A stretch of 64,000 nt of DNA. It comes from Arenicola marina (lineage: Eukaryota > Annelida > Polychaeta > Arenicolidae). How positions within the stretch are numbered: the stretch's first letter is position 1; each line of letters begins with the position of its first letter. Location of the stretch: assembly GCA_964019135.1 (NCBI GenBank), contig OZ025248.1, positions 72,422,119-72,486,118 of the forward strand. The letters are read 5' to 3'. Shown piece after piece: positions 11,640 through 23,600 of this stretch. Below the pieces are notes generated by a model. The model was given only the letters and a program-made list of their open reading frames with translations, did not search any database and was not told the origin of the DNA. A program made the position numbers and the translations under genes.

Positions 11640-12890
11640 ATGGAAAGCCAAAGTGGAATTTAATCGACTGATAAATGCAACTGATCGTGAGACCTTGCGG
11701 AGAGGAGACAGTACGAACATGATCAAGTTCGAGATTGCGGGTAGGTGTCAGACGCCTTACCACGTGTTTTAAATTATAAAAAAGAAAACAGTTGCATACG
11801 TTTGTACGTGCGTGCGCGTCCGTCTTCCCTCCTTTGCAATACTACATCATTTCAATAATGAACGTGTGTTTTAGATTTTTTCTAGCTGACCATTAAACAT
11901 AAGGAGTATTACCGAATTGTACTACAGGATGTCATGTCATTTTGTGGTAAAAGGATGAAATTTGGCTTACATGTTAGAAATTCATGTCTAATCGAATTTA
12001 GTTAAGTGTCGAGTCAGATTTAAATGGTAGACAATGTCACCAATTATAAGCAATATCTTGGACTCACAATAAGAAGGATAAAACTGTTATTTTGATGTCT
12101 GTCCATAGGTTTTGTGTAAGCAAAGGTAAAATAAGTCCTCACTGGATAATCAAGAACAACGCATGAGCCAGTTCCCCATATAAGGACCCTGCACCTCTTA
12201 TTTTTTAAGATATTGAGCATGTTTGCTGGCCTTTGTCCGCCATCGTGGAACTAGAGGATGCATTGCACCTAGATAGACACAAATATCTTCTGTTTAATTC
12301 AGAGACCCCGAAAACCTATGCATAAACATAAAATATTAGTTCGATCGTCGATTTGCGAGATATTGAGCTCTTTTGGGGTAGTTTTGCCCGTCCAAAGCCG
12401 CCAGGGGTAAAGTCGACTTGACATTAGCTAAATTTAAATACAAGGATATTAAGGACAAGGGTGCTAACTTTCATGCTTTTACCACCAAATGCACAACTCG
12501 ACATAATTTGTCGTTTAGCCGCTGAACTATCACGGAATATAGGCAATGTTTCCGTTTCGTCAACACAATTATAACCAGTAATGACGACGAGGACGACATC
12601 AGCTTCGTATAACATTTGCCAAAATATCCTCCTTCCGGGCAAACAAATTCAATGTCTCTCTATTTCTAATCTCTATGTTTCATATGCTATGTGAAATCTA
12701 AATTATTATCCAATTTACTTCACATTGTAATATGTTTTTAAATAATAGGACATATATGTCCAACTCATGTAAAGACGTGTATACAACAATTTTACGGTTA
12801 ATTTCTTGAAGATATGAAAATTCATTTTGGCTTGCCATAGCATCTGCACGACAACTGGCGCTCGACCAATCACGGAAGCTTAAAAATTAC
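11640..12890. other. Unique AT-rich intronic sequence
   Basis: No exon, array or recognised element was found. Confidence 0.4.
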
Positions 12891-12895
12891 TAGTT

Positions 12896-12931
12896 ACCGG
12901 CCTAGTATGCTGCGAGCAGCTCTAGGCCGGT
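12896..12931. other. Perfect 10-bp inverted repeat (stem-loop)
   Basis: ACCGGCCTAG at 12896-12905 pairs with CTAGGCCGGT at 12922-12931. Inside, GCTG (12909-12912) pairs with CAGC (12917-12920), leaving a CGAG loop. A CCAAT motif lies about 30 bp to the left. The role is unknown. Confidence 0.6.
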
Positions 12932-13905
12932 TCCCAGCCTAGATCACGCGGTATCCAGTGCCCCATGCAACACCTTCTATATATCTGCCGCATTTCTCCG
13001 CCTGGCCCCAAACCCCAAAAATCAGAGTGCCGCCTACTACAAGTACCACCACCTGCAACATGCGATAAAAAACAACACCGCGGTCAGCGTGACACCCATT
13101 ACCCCCCTTCCGGAAGTGTCTAGAACATCAGTCATGAGATATTCATGGGGTGCGAAACATATCAATTTCAAGCTTGACGTTGTTCTGATATCCAATTTCC
13201 AGTCTTAACGACCCTTACATCGAGTCTGGGCAGCAGCACCCTAGGACCTGCACGGCCAGCCGGGCGGTGTGCCCACCAAGGGCCGTTTGTACGGCTGCAG
13301 AGCGTTGCAACCGGAAATGAATTGCCCGAATGGGTCATCTGGGCAGCCTCCTTAGAGTGGTTACGTAATGGCGGGTCCCCGATATCAGGCTGTCTATATG
13401 CCAAGCCGCGTACCAAACGGCTAGTCGGGGCAATATCTTGTTATGTTTATCTGAATTTATGAAGCCTTTCCTTTTATATAAATTGCCCGCAGATTCAAAA
13501 TTGATGACGGTTAGTAGTGTAAGGGATGTGAGCTTTACGTGGTGATATAAAGCCCCAGGTTGCCTGAGGCTCCCATGTACAGGGTTTGTACAGCACGTGT
13601 AGGTGTTCTCTACCTTACATATAGGCGTCGTTACATTCTATGCAGGCTGATAAAGGTGAAAAACAAACACAAAAAACATTTGAGCATTAATTTCTGGGAC
13701 ATTTATTCAGCAGACACGTCAGTGTCTCTTGGAGCGACCAACAAAGACTGGCAGGAAATCAAGAGAGGAATATGTACGCGAAGAAGAAATGTAGACAAAG
13801 GCAGAGGCAGAGAGAGAGAGAATACGGAAACAACGAATCGTAGACATGGCTGGGCCGACGGAGATCCAGACAGATAGACAGAGAGGCAGGTGGCAACGAA
13901 ACAAA
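12932..13905. other. Unique sequence
   Basis: No exon recognised. Short open frames on either strand, for example 13168-13416 minus and 13560-13877 plus, have no recognisable features. Confidence 0.35.
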
Positions 13906-13909
13906 CCGG

Positions 13910-14080
13910 GGGGGGGGGGGACAGGGGTGGGGGCGAGAGGGGGCAGTGTGGATGGGATGGGGTGGGGGCGAGAGGGGGCAGTGTGGATGGGATGGGGTGG
14001 GGGCGAGAGGGGGCAGTGTGGATGGGATGGGGTGGGGGCGAGAGGTGGCAGTGTGGATGTGATGGGGTGGCAGTCAGACA
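13910..14080. repeat. 35-bp G-rich minisatellite
   Basis: About four to five units with exact 35-bp spacing of GCAGTGTGGATGGGATGGGG (positions 13943, 13978, 14013, 14048). The array is preceded by a G12 homopolymer. Confidence 0.9.
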
Positions 14081-14479
14081 GAGATGATCAATATTAGTGC
14101 AGATTTACGTCTTGAGCTCTGACCTGAGGCGGCCGGCTGCTAATGCCTTTTAGCATAACAGATGGCTCTGCACGTGGACTGAAAAAGAAGCAGCTGTGAG
14201 GGAGGCCTGCCCCCGCCCCCCCCCCCCCCCCCCCCGCGCTGTACCGTTCCGCCCCGGCGTCGCCCCGCGGTGCGACACCTTTCGCCGGTTTCGGCCTCCT
14301 CCCGCACGCCATTGCCTTCCAAAAGCCGCGTCGCCCTGCGGGAGTGAATCTCGCTTGTCTCGCGGCAATGGCACAAACGCCTGGCCAACAGACAGATGCT
14401 GAAATGATGCCCAGGTTGCTGTCGATTACATCCGATTTTTCTGATGGAAAGCCATAACGGGCCAGTGACGGCGGCACTG

Positions 14480-14865
14480 ATTGGGTGGTCCAGGCCAGGC
14501 CAGGCTGGCAGGGGTGGGCGGGGGGGGGGGGGGGGCAGGCCAGGCCGGAAGGGGGGTGGCCCAGGCCAGGCCGGCAGTGGGGTGGTTAAGGCCGGACCGG
14601 TAGGGGAGGTAGCCCAAGCCAGGCCGGCAAAGGGGTGGCCCAAGCCAGGCCGGCAAAGGGGTGGCCCAGGCCAGGCCGGCAAGGATGGTGGCCCAGGCCA
14701 GGCCGGCAAGGATGGTGGCCCAGGCCAGGCCGACAGGGGGGTGGCCCAGGCCAGGCCAGGCCGGCAGGGGGTGACCCAGGCCAGGCCGGTTGGGGGGTGG
14801 CCCAGGCCAGGCAGGCAGGGGGGTGGTCCATGCCAGGCCTGTAGTGGGGTGGTCCATGCCAGGCA
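14480..14865. repeat. CCAGGCCAGGCCGG minisatellite
   Basis: About 14 units of 25-28 bp with core GGCCCAGGCCAGGCCGG and a variable G-run. Open frames on both strands come from the unit composition. Confidence 0.92.
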
Positions 14866-15012
14866 ATGTCACCACAGACGACGATGTCACCACAGACGGC
14901 GATGTCACCACAGACGGCGATGTCACCACAGACGGCGATGTCACCACAGACGGTGATGTCACCACAGACGGCGATGTCACCACAGACGGTGATGTCACCA
15001 CAGACGCCGATG
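14866..15012. repeat. 18-bp minisatellite
   Basis: About eight near-perfect 18-bp units (ATGTCACCACAGACGGCG) abut the preceding array directly. The unit length is a multiple of three, so it reads as a MSPQTA repeat, but it is open in other frames and on the minus strand too, with no flanking coding context. Confidence 0.9.
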
Positions 15013-16120
15013 TCCATCAGGAACGTGTCGTTGATAATATCAGTCACGACAATAACAACCCCACAATGCAGTTTGCCGATAAATTACAAAAGGTGTGGAT
15101 GGAGAAGCCAGCGTGGAGATCGCAGATATAAGTTTTATATTTAATTATTGCGCCATGTCGGATACAAGTAACTGTATGTAATTACTGATGTCAAAGCCAA
15201 CATGTCGCTATTTATTTTTGCGCGATGGAGGTATATTAAGTGTGATTATGGGGGAATTGTGTATCCCGAAACCGCTTCTCCTTGGCTTTTCACAGATATT
15301 TGAACAAAATTAGCCCCTGTGGCTAGATTTGGAACCGCAATTATGCATATCCAGCAAATTGTATTTCTATATAACTTTGATTGCAATTGACACACTATCT
15401 TCTGTAACAAGCGGATTGATTAGCCATGCGCCTGGCTTGTATAGATAATTGATGAAAGCGACGCCATATTGGACCCAGAACTCACAAAGAGGCCAATATA
15501 ACAGCGGGTGCATATCACACCAGGCGGCGACTGCTCAATAAGAAGCTAGCCAGGGATTGTTAGTATTGAATGGGAAAATCCGCCAAGCCTACCAGATGCG
15601 ATTTCGACAAATGGAACCAACAATACTTCAGTTCATCACGCAGGGATTTATTGCGGCAAGTCATTCTCCTGCCTATATTTTCCCCAAATTTAACAATTTC
15701 ATTTCGATTTCTCGTCACGTTCAATTTTGCCTGCGTATTGTGCCCGTGTTGATCGCTGTGATGTGGCCAATGCCACGGTTGGACCTCCCTTCTTGGTAAG
15801 GGAGTCTATTCCGGTCTTATTGCACTTAGCCAGGGGGGTGTGCCCACGTACCCTGGTGGGTAGTGCGTTCGGCTCTAGACGGTTGGGTCTTTCTCACACA
15901 GGCCGGTAGTCGGTATGTCTGAGCCCCCATTCGGAAATTGCTGGATGCCGATTCTGTCCGCCTTCGAAAAGAGAGAAGGGGAATATCTTGGCCTTGGAGT
16001 CTTGGCTCCTCATTGCCCCTATATTACATCCACTAACCTTACACCTTGATGTCTCTTACACCAACCAACCGACCATGAATATAAAGAAGCTAAGTGTCAC
16101 TTAAGCAGCATTGTTCCGTG
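15013..16120. other. Mostly unique sequence with a possible tRNA-like SINE relic
   Basis: Most of this stretch is unremarkable AT-rich sequence. At about 15855-15905 a segment (ACCCTGGTGGGTAGTGCG, then TTCGGCTCTAGACGGTT) resembles a tRNA-derived SINE head, but no clear B box follows. A tail containing CACCAACCAACCGACC lies near 16058-16074. Confidence 0.35.
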
Positions 16121-16139
16121 TTTTGTGTCAGATGCGTGG

Positions 16140-16324
16140 ACGGGTCTGTGTTTCTGTCCACTTTTGTGTCCACATGGGCCATTTCGGGCAAAGGAACTTC
16201 TGCGACAATAACAAGATGATGCAGGGATGAACTGACACAGACACGGGCGGGGTTAGAACCCGCCACCTGTTAGTCTACAGTCGAGCGTGGTGCTGCGGGA
16301 CCAGGGTGCACGGCTCCCTTTTCT
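16140..16324 (-). mobile_element. Second SINE copy of the same family
   Basis: On the minus strand a tRNA-like head has B box GGTTCTAACC (16251-16260). A body at 16200-16149 (AAGTTCCTTTGCCC to ACAAAAGTGG to AAACAC) aligns with the body of the SINE at 11434-11624. The ends are flanked by TCAGATGCGTGG (16128-16139) and TCAGATCGCTGG (16325-16336), a 12-bp duplication with two differences. The element is 185 bp, close to its sister's 191 bp. The head has diverged much more than the body. Confidence 0.75.
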
Positions 16325-16669
16325 TCAGATCGCTGGTGTGGAACAAACGTCATTTGACATTTGACCCAAGGCCGCACCACTCAGAGAAACAACACTTCTG
16401 AGAGGAATAAAAACTGCCGCTCACCCACTGTAACGGCGGGGTGTTACGGTTACCAATGGCAGCCTCCCCCGGCCAAAGCTGGTTCCTAGCTTAGATGAAG
16501 GCTGGCACCAGCCTGTCGAGCCGGATGGGTCGAAGTGAATGACCTCCCCATGTTTGGTATCCGCGACCTACAGCAATGCGATTTCTTTCAATCGTCTCAT
16601 CTCTTAATTAGTGGGATTATCTCATTATCACGCTGTATTAATTTGCAGCAAGTCTAACGATGAGGGGAT

Positions 16670-16770
16670 CTATATCGTCGGGTGGTTAGAGTGCTTGATC
16701 TTACCGAATGAGGTCTGTCAGACGGACCAGCTATTGTGACGGGTCCCTTTGTGGTTCCGCAATTATAGGC
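16670..16770 (+). mobile_element. Possible tRNA-derived SINE head (degraded)
   Basis: The segment GTCGGGTGGTTAGAGTGCTT resembles a tRNA D-arm and A box. About 40-60 bp later come weak B-box-like sequences. No target-site duplication was found. Confidence 0.3.
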
Positions 16771-16878
16771 TGCTTGAAGGTTTCTTCGGGAGAAGCCAGG
16801 GACATGAATCCTCTCAGCCCTTTACCATGATGGCCCATGGACGCGATATCACATAGATATGTCTAAGCGTCTCAAACT

Positions 16879-17106
16879 AAGGGGCGGATCCAGGAATTTA
16901 AAAAGGGTGGGGGGGGGCATGGAAAACCTGCGACCAGGGGGTGGGGGGTACCGCGTCGCCTGAGATGGCGTTCTGCCACAACAAAAAGGGGGGGGGGCGG
17001 TTCCACGCCACAGATGGCCTAAATTTTCCATTGACAAATGGCATTCGTCCTCAAAAAGGGGTGCCGTACCCCCTCGACCCCCCCCCTCCCCCCTGGATCC
17101 GCCCTT
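16879..17106. mobile_element. GC-rich MITE-like element
   Basis: The 228-bp element starts AAGGGGCGGATCCAGG and ends CCTGGATCCGCCCTT, an inverted repeat of about 15 bp with one extra G on the left. The flanks carry CAAACT on both sides (16873-16878 and 17108-17113), a likely target-site duplication, offset by one base on the right. It has no coding capacity. G-rich and C-rich subterminal tracts face each other and would form a long hairpin. The superfamily is uncertain; 6-8 bp duplications would fit hAT-like elements. Confidence 0.65.
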
Positions 17107-17113
17107 GCAAACT

Positions 17114-18700
17114 GACCATCTAACCCAGCGTACATGGCGGTCGAGGGCGAGGTACCAGCGCAAAGTACAGTGATTGAATTGCAATTACAACATGGACTAT
17201 CGGCCAGTAGTTATAGTTAGTATAGTTATGACGATTTGTGGCCGTTGAGTTTTTGAACTGCTAGTCTATGCTTACAATGCCCACCTCCATGCTTTAATGT
17301 AGTCCAAAAATCCACCGCAACAATTCATAGACGTGAACGAATCTAGTGCCAAATATGTCAGGAAGTAACGACATTTTTCTGATGAAAAATGCTTGATAAT
17401 ATATAGTTAACGTTTTATTTAAATATCCTTAAAAAGATGTTACCATTGTTAAATGAAGACTAGACGGTCAAGCAGAGCTTGAGAAGAAAGACGAAAACTG
17501 TGGTTATGGGACCAACTCGACTATGATGCCAGTAATATGGGTACATATTCTACAACAAATGAGTCATCTACCTGCATTTATGTAGTCACAGCGATTTTTT
17601 TGCACTTTCGGCAATGTCAAAATTGATCATCTAATAACTCGAAAACTTTAGATGTGAGGTGAAAACTGAGGGCACATTGCTTTTGCGCCTGTCTCTGAAG
17701 AATACTCTGAAACAAACCCCGAATCTCTAGACCAAATATTAACGAAGTTACTTAGAGAAACATGTTTCGTAACCTTGTCTTTGATGTGACCTTGATCTTG
17801 GAAGCGTGACCTTGATCAATATAGTACTTTGCGCCCAAATACTAATGCCATGTCTCACGCAAGGTGTCGTTTGTCTGACATGTCCCCTTCATGAGGCAAT
17901 TGAGGAGGCCATGTTCCCGCCAAAATGCTCCCGTAGGGTCCCATGTTAAATTTTGGGAATTATTAGCGGGAAAACTATCTAGGCGATTTGCACAAACGAA
18001 AGACGATATAGAAGGTACCTTAAGGCCCAATACGTGAAATAATTTCCAGCGTGGTTAAATAAAAACTGCGAACATTATAGCGATTTTTCCGATCTTTGGT
18101 CCTATCTTTCTATGGTTAAGTGAAATTCGAAAAATTCCTGTGACCTTGACTTTTAACCTATATGGCCCATCTACGAACTTAGCCTGACGATGACCATTCC
18201 GCATCTTTTTGTGTATTTGGAAGTGTGAAAATCGAGATTTTCGTCTTAATTAAAACAAAGAGTATAAACAGTTTTCACCCCGTGACGTATTGAATCCAAT
18301 AGACACACAACTAATACCAACCAATACCTGTTCTATGGCTAAATTCCATTAACGAGACTGCACCTTGTAATGCGCCGCTAATCACATGGCTTTGCTCGTT
18401 ATTTTCTCTCCGAGGAGGACTGCAGAGTTAATGGGCAGCGGTACGGCGTCGGGCGTTGATTTACACTAATACTTCCCGGGAGAAGCAGGGGCAGAGGAAG
18501 GCGGAATACGAAAGCGAACGCCGAGGCGTGCCCCACCCTCCAATTTATAGACAGAGAGCATCGATTTGAATGCGTCGTCACAATCTGTGCGGCCAATTAG
18601 CGGGGGGTGGGCAGAGAGAACGTTCGTAGCTCAGGTCAAACAGAGAAACGCTGCTGCTCACCGCCTATAGGAAATTGAGACTTGATAATGGTGTACAGAC
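17114..18700. other. Unique or old dispersed-repeat sequence with TGACCTTG motifs
   Basis: No exon recognised. The motif GTGACCTTGA occurs three times (about 17787, 17808 and 18141) in sequence that reads like an old dispersed repeat. TGACCT matches a nuclear-receptor half-site, but no evidence of function is visible. Confidence 0.35.
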
Positions 18701-21700
18701 AAAGACCCTATAGTGAGGGTGATAAGGGTGACACCAAGACCCCCCCCCCCCCCACCCTATCGCTGTTCCAGCTCTCCTCTACGTTCGTTAAATACTAAGT
18801 CGACCGTACATTGATTTTTAGGGATCATTTGTGTTTGCTATTGTAATCTGGAGAGGGAGGAAGGGGGGGGGGAGGGCACTGTTATACAAATCTGGTGGGT
18901 GTGTTCCCTGCATGCCCCTTGACGGCACAACTGCACAAACATCTAACCTCTAAACGAAATATCAAATTCATATCCCAAATATATAAATGCATATGAACTA
19001 CTAGTTATAATATAGAAGAAATACCTGAAAGTATGAAAATATTATCTCAATTTATTTACAATCCGCCATCTTGGATTAGGGGTCATAGGGTCGCCCACTA
19101 CCTCAGAGCGCTCAATGTGAGTGCTCGTGCCACCTGGGAGACTATCGGCACGTGGATCGATGGTTCGAGCCTCGCTCTTCCCTTCCGTCTCCTATTGACG
19201 CGATATGACAAAAATTGGTTAAAGCCTCCTAAATATACAACTAAGCAACAGTGTTGGATTTCGCATTGCTAATTTCCCGCATTGTAATAGGTTTGCGACG
19301 TTTAGTCGTTTTACTTTAATCATATGATTGCCGTTTCTTAGGGCAGGACAGTAATTTAATACAACCATTACCAGTTTACTAGTTGTACTGCTGATCCTCT
19401 CCTAATATAATGCAGAATAATGTGGCACAATGGCTGTAAGCCAGGGTCCGCTCTGATTATATCGTACTACACACCTCACACAGTCCCGGTGCGCTCATTG
19501 GGCGGAATGCCAGCCAGTGTAAGACAGCGCCAGCCGCGACGCCACAGCGAGACGTCAGCGGTACTTCAAGGCTTAAGTACCAACGGTGAGAAACCATTCG
19601 GTGACTTAGTCTTTATCGGCCCAAGTCGACTGTCTGTCAGTGCCGTCCATTAACAGAAGGCCCCGCATACCCACAGCCAGCCACGTCCTCCTTCCTACCC
19701 ACGGACAGGCATTACTGGGGGTTCGGGCGGAAAAAAAGGGGTGAAAAGAGTTAAAAAAAAACTTCATCCGGCGTTGCCAATTTCCTGCGGAGAGGGTTGG
19801 AGTGAGGAAATGCCTCCTGCCGTAGTGTGCGCGACTCCCGCTGCGCGGCGCCGTGACGGCATTCGAAACTAACCGCTGGCAAAGGATAAGATTGCCTGTC
19901 GCGTACGAAACTGTTGCTGGATATGATAGCTTTCCTTAGATACATATTGTAAGGGATGGAGGCAAGAAATCTCCACTGGAGGGCAGGTTGAAATGTCGCA
20001 CGGCGTTCGAGGCGTGCTTGGCCAGGGTGAGCAGGGAGGCCGGCAAAGTACCTCAATGCATGAGCCTCATATAACCTCACGTTAGTAATGAAGCGCGTAT
20101 AAGAGCCCATGACGGGGACAGCTCCTCGCATTGGTCACGGGCGCAAGCAAAGGGTGGATATGGTGATTGTGCCATAGGCATAATGGTGCCAAGGGCAAGT
20201 CGTCATCTCTATCGATATTATAACATGGCGCTCACATCTGACATTTAATATGCCTTGGTACTTCTGACTAAAGACGCTATAACGCCACACAATAGCGCAG
20301 CTGCTGTTATAAATAGATGGCACATATCCGTCAATGGACTTCTGGGAAACATCTACTCTTCTTCTTTTCTGCAGGAATATATATAGTTATATATATCTAC
20401 AGAGGAATAGGATGCGCTGTGTAATATTAAATAGTTTGTCTACCGGTATATTGTTTCCAGCAGGTATCTTTTCCTTTCATAATACTAATGTTACAACGTA
20501 ACTTATTTGACGTCATATGAAGAGGCCATCTTGACACAGACTAACGTAATACCCACAGTGGATATCGTAGGCAGTGGCGCCTCACGATGGGATTCTTGAG
20601 ACTACCATTTGCCAAGTGGACAATGTGAAAACAAGTACCACAATACGGAGGCGGGGGCGGGGGAGGGGGCGGGGGCGGGGGCGAGAGGCGGGGGGCGGAG
20701 GCAAGCGTCTTGGGCGAGGTTGGAGGCGAGGGGCGGGGGCGAGAGGCGAGGGGCGAGGGGCGAGGGACGTGGGGTGGGGGGGTGAAAAAGTGTACATCCC
20801 TGATGGATGCAGCTCCCGATGGCTGACTGTCAAGGGAGTGAAAATCTTGAGGACGCGGAAGTGAGGAGTCCATTAGAGGCAACCACATGGCACCGCTGGC
20901 CGTATGTATGGGTCTCTCCTTGCAAGTCCTCCCTCCGCCGTGCAGCAAGCAGCCCGTGCTCTCGCTGCGCTCTCGCTGCGCTCTCGCTAGCTGCGCTCTC
21001 GCTGTGTTCTCGATGTGCTCTGCCCATGCTCTGGCCAGGAACACAACGAGAACCTCCCTGATGGCATAGGTACTTAGAAACCCAGCCATAGCCGGGCGGA
21101 AAGTGTCGCTGGGAGTCCTAAAGGGAACGTAAGGCAGTACCCAAGGTTTGGCCATCTACGGCGGTCCTCTGAGAGCCTTGATACCGTGACCTATGCCGAA
21201 GCCGCTCGGCCGGCGAAGCGGCAAGAAAGGATAGAAGCTCATAGCGGGGATTTTATGCATCAAGAAGACTTTTAACAGGGAACAGTCTCTCCGATACACA
21301 GGCTTTATGTCGAGGCACTTAGAATAACGCTCCTTATACGAGTCTTAGTGGAAGCTTGTTCATTTTCGCCAAATTGAGTAGCGGAAGAATTTTTGTTATG
21401 ACTCGGACGCGGTTTTTATGTGACCGGTGGAGGCCCTGTTTCGTTTGCGCCCTTCGCTTTAGTTTAATGTGAGTATGATTGAAGATGTACCGGATTGACA
21501 GAAGGCGTCGGGTTACAGAACTAGACAGGGCGTCTATGAAGACATACGGAGCTGGTAAAAACATGAGGCTTAAAATTGTGCGAAATAAATGGTCTGTACG
21601 TGCTCCGATGACGAATAGTAGTAATCAAAGAATTAGTGGAAAAGGTTATAGACACTTGTGGAATGGGGGGGGGGGTGTGGCATGTGCCTCGCCTCCGCCA

Positions 21701-22440
21701 GCATACGCCTGGTTTATATATATATATATAATTATACATAAACGTGTGTGTATAAAAGTCACTTTCATACGAACTACGTCATCGCCATGCCGAGGTTTCA
21801 TGAAGATAGATATAAGCTAAAACTGTTTTTCAAGAGCTTAAGATTAACACCGTTGCGCCATGGCTTCTTTCCCGGACAAGCCCAATCTGGACAAAAGATA
21901 GCAAGTGCTTGTCCAATGTTCAACCAACAAAGTGAGGCAATATTATTAAATATTCGCGCGTCTGACTTTTTGCTTCCACACTCCACCCACCGCGCAATGT
22001 TTAAACGTGATCCCAGCGAATCAGCCGTGTCACAATGCGAACACGTGCCAAAAAAGAAACGTGGCTGTCCCCATCTGTGGACCGTGATGGCGGACGCCAA
22101 TAACAAGGATGTTAGGGCTCCTTCAGTTTTCCATGAATAATGGAGACGGTGATATGACAGGCAAACTCCATCTTCTATTAATCACATAATAACGCCGTGA
22201 TGGGGGGAAAGCCTTTCACCATAAAGCAGAGTAATGAAGCTGGGTGGGTGTGTGTGTCGTTGGAGACACGGACGTAACTTTAGTAGGACAGGGGAGGCGG
22301 GGGTTGTGGGGTGGGGGGGGGGGGAGCGCTGGGCGAGCCGCCAAGGTAACATCATAGGGCTTCCTGCTAACGGAGGCCTGAAATCATGCTGGGCGTGTTC
22401 CACATTATATCCTATAGGCGAGGTGTAACCAGACGAGGCA
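18701..22440. other. Unique sequence with small low-complexity tracts
   Basis: No exon recognised. A tRNA-like B box (GGTTCGAGCC) near 19162 ends a roughly 90-bp tRNA-like segment beginning about 19089, probably a SINE relic. G-rich repeats (GGGGGCGGGGGCGAG type) lie at 20650-20775 and an 11-bp CTCTCGCTGCG repeat at about 20957-21010. Open frames up to 204 codons in this stretch are composition effects or unrecognised. Confidence 0.4.
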
Positions 22441-23600
22441 TGAAACGCCCCCCCGCCCCCCCCCCCTCAAAGCTGAAGGCCTCACCCTTATATCACGTCT
22501 AACGGATTTTGTCGGCCTTCTGCACTTCCCAATGCCCCATTCACTATCGTGAACCCCAGCCCCATTCCCCAGACCACACCTTCACTTTCGTCTGTCCCTT
22601 GCCTACCCTCACTACCCCCACTACCACCACCACCCCACGCCCTCTATCTCTCCCAGTTTTTGCTGTCGCAAAATATACGACTTTACAAGTCCATCCGCCC
22701 TCCCTCCCCAGCCCCTCTCTCACCCTCTCTAGATCACCCCTTGGCTCCCTCCCATCCTTCTCTCACCCCTCCCTCTTTCACCAACATCCTCCCCCTGACC
22801 CTCTTTCATTCACCCTAATCCCTCTCACCTCCATCCCTCACCCTCCCTCAACGTCCCCCCCTCCCTGTTTCACCCAGACGTCACTCACCACTCCCTACCT
22901 TACTTCCATCCCTTCCTCTCTCATCTCCCCCCTCCCCAACACCTACCCCCCCCCCCCTGCCCCCGCCCTCTCACCCTGCCCTATGGCCAACAGTGGACCT
23001 GGCTAGCGGCCGACTAATCACATATCACACGATACGACCGGGCTCATCACCGGAATCCTTATAGACATTTGCCGCTATAAATCACCATCTGGCCCCACTC
23101 GGTGTCCGCTGGCCACCACCGTAATAGTCAGAGGAGGGGAGGGGGGGGGGGCTGGTGGAGGCGGAGGGGGAGGGGGGGGGGAGGGTGAGCGGTGTCCGCT
23201 ACACGCTCTGGGCATGGTCATGCGCCGAGGGATAAAATCTAATGTTACATATCTACCCCCCGCGTTTAACATTCTCCACAGCGCCGCCCTAGCTAACCGC
23301 CCCCATCCCCCCACCCACCCCTAAAACTCCTCCCACCCATCACCACTATACCTCCCGACCTGACTGCTCCATCCAGGCACCCCCTAGCCTCCACTCACCT
23401 TCCCCACTCCCCGCGCCCGTTCCCACACCCCTACACTTTATCCCCGACACCGATTCCTGCGAACGCTGACCATCTTCCACCGGTTTATGGCCTGAGCTTC
23501 TTACGATGGCTCCTCCCTTGTTTGGTGGGCTTCACAGACTTGGAGGAGGGAGGGGGTGGGGAAGGGGAGAAGGGTGGGAGCCTTCTGCGCAAAGTGGTCG
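22441..23600. other. C-rich then G-rich low-complexity region
   Basis: Pyrimidine-rich low-complexity sequence (CCTCCC, CACC) spans about 22440-22980. A GGAGGGGG tract lies at 23130-23190, and another C-rich tract at 23290-23440. No exon recognised. Confidence 0.6.

Noticed and set aside
17780-18160. Nuclear-receptor response element cluster (TGACCT)
   Set aside because: Three irregularly spaced half-sites in what looks like an old dispersed repeat are not enough to claim a regulatory site.
20541-21155. 204-codon minus-strand frame
   Set aside because: Composed of Pro/Arg/Ser low-complexity sequence over G-rich repeats, with no recognisable domain.
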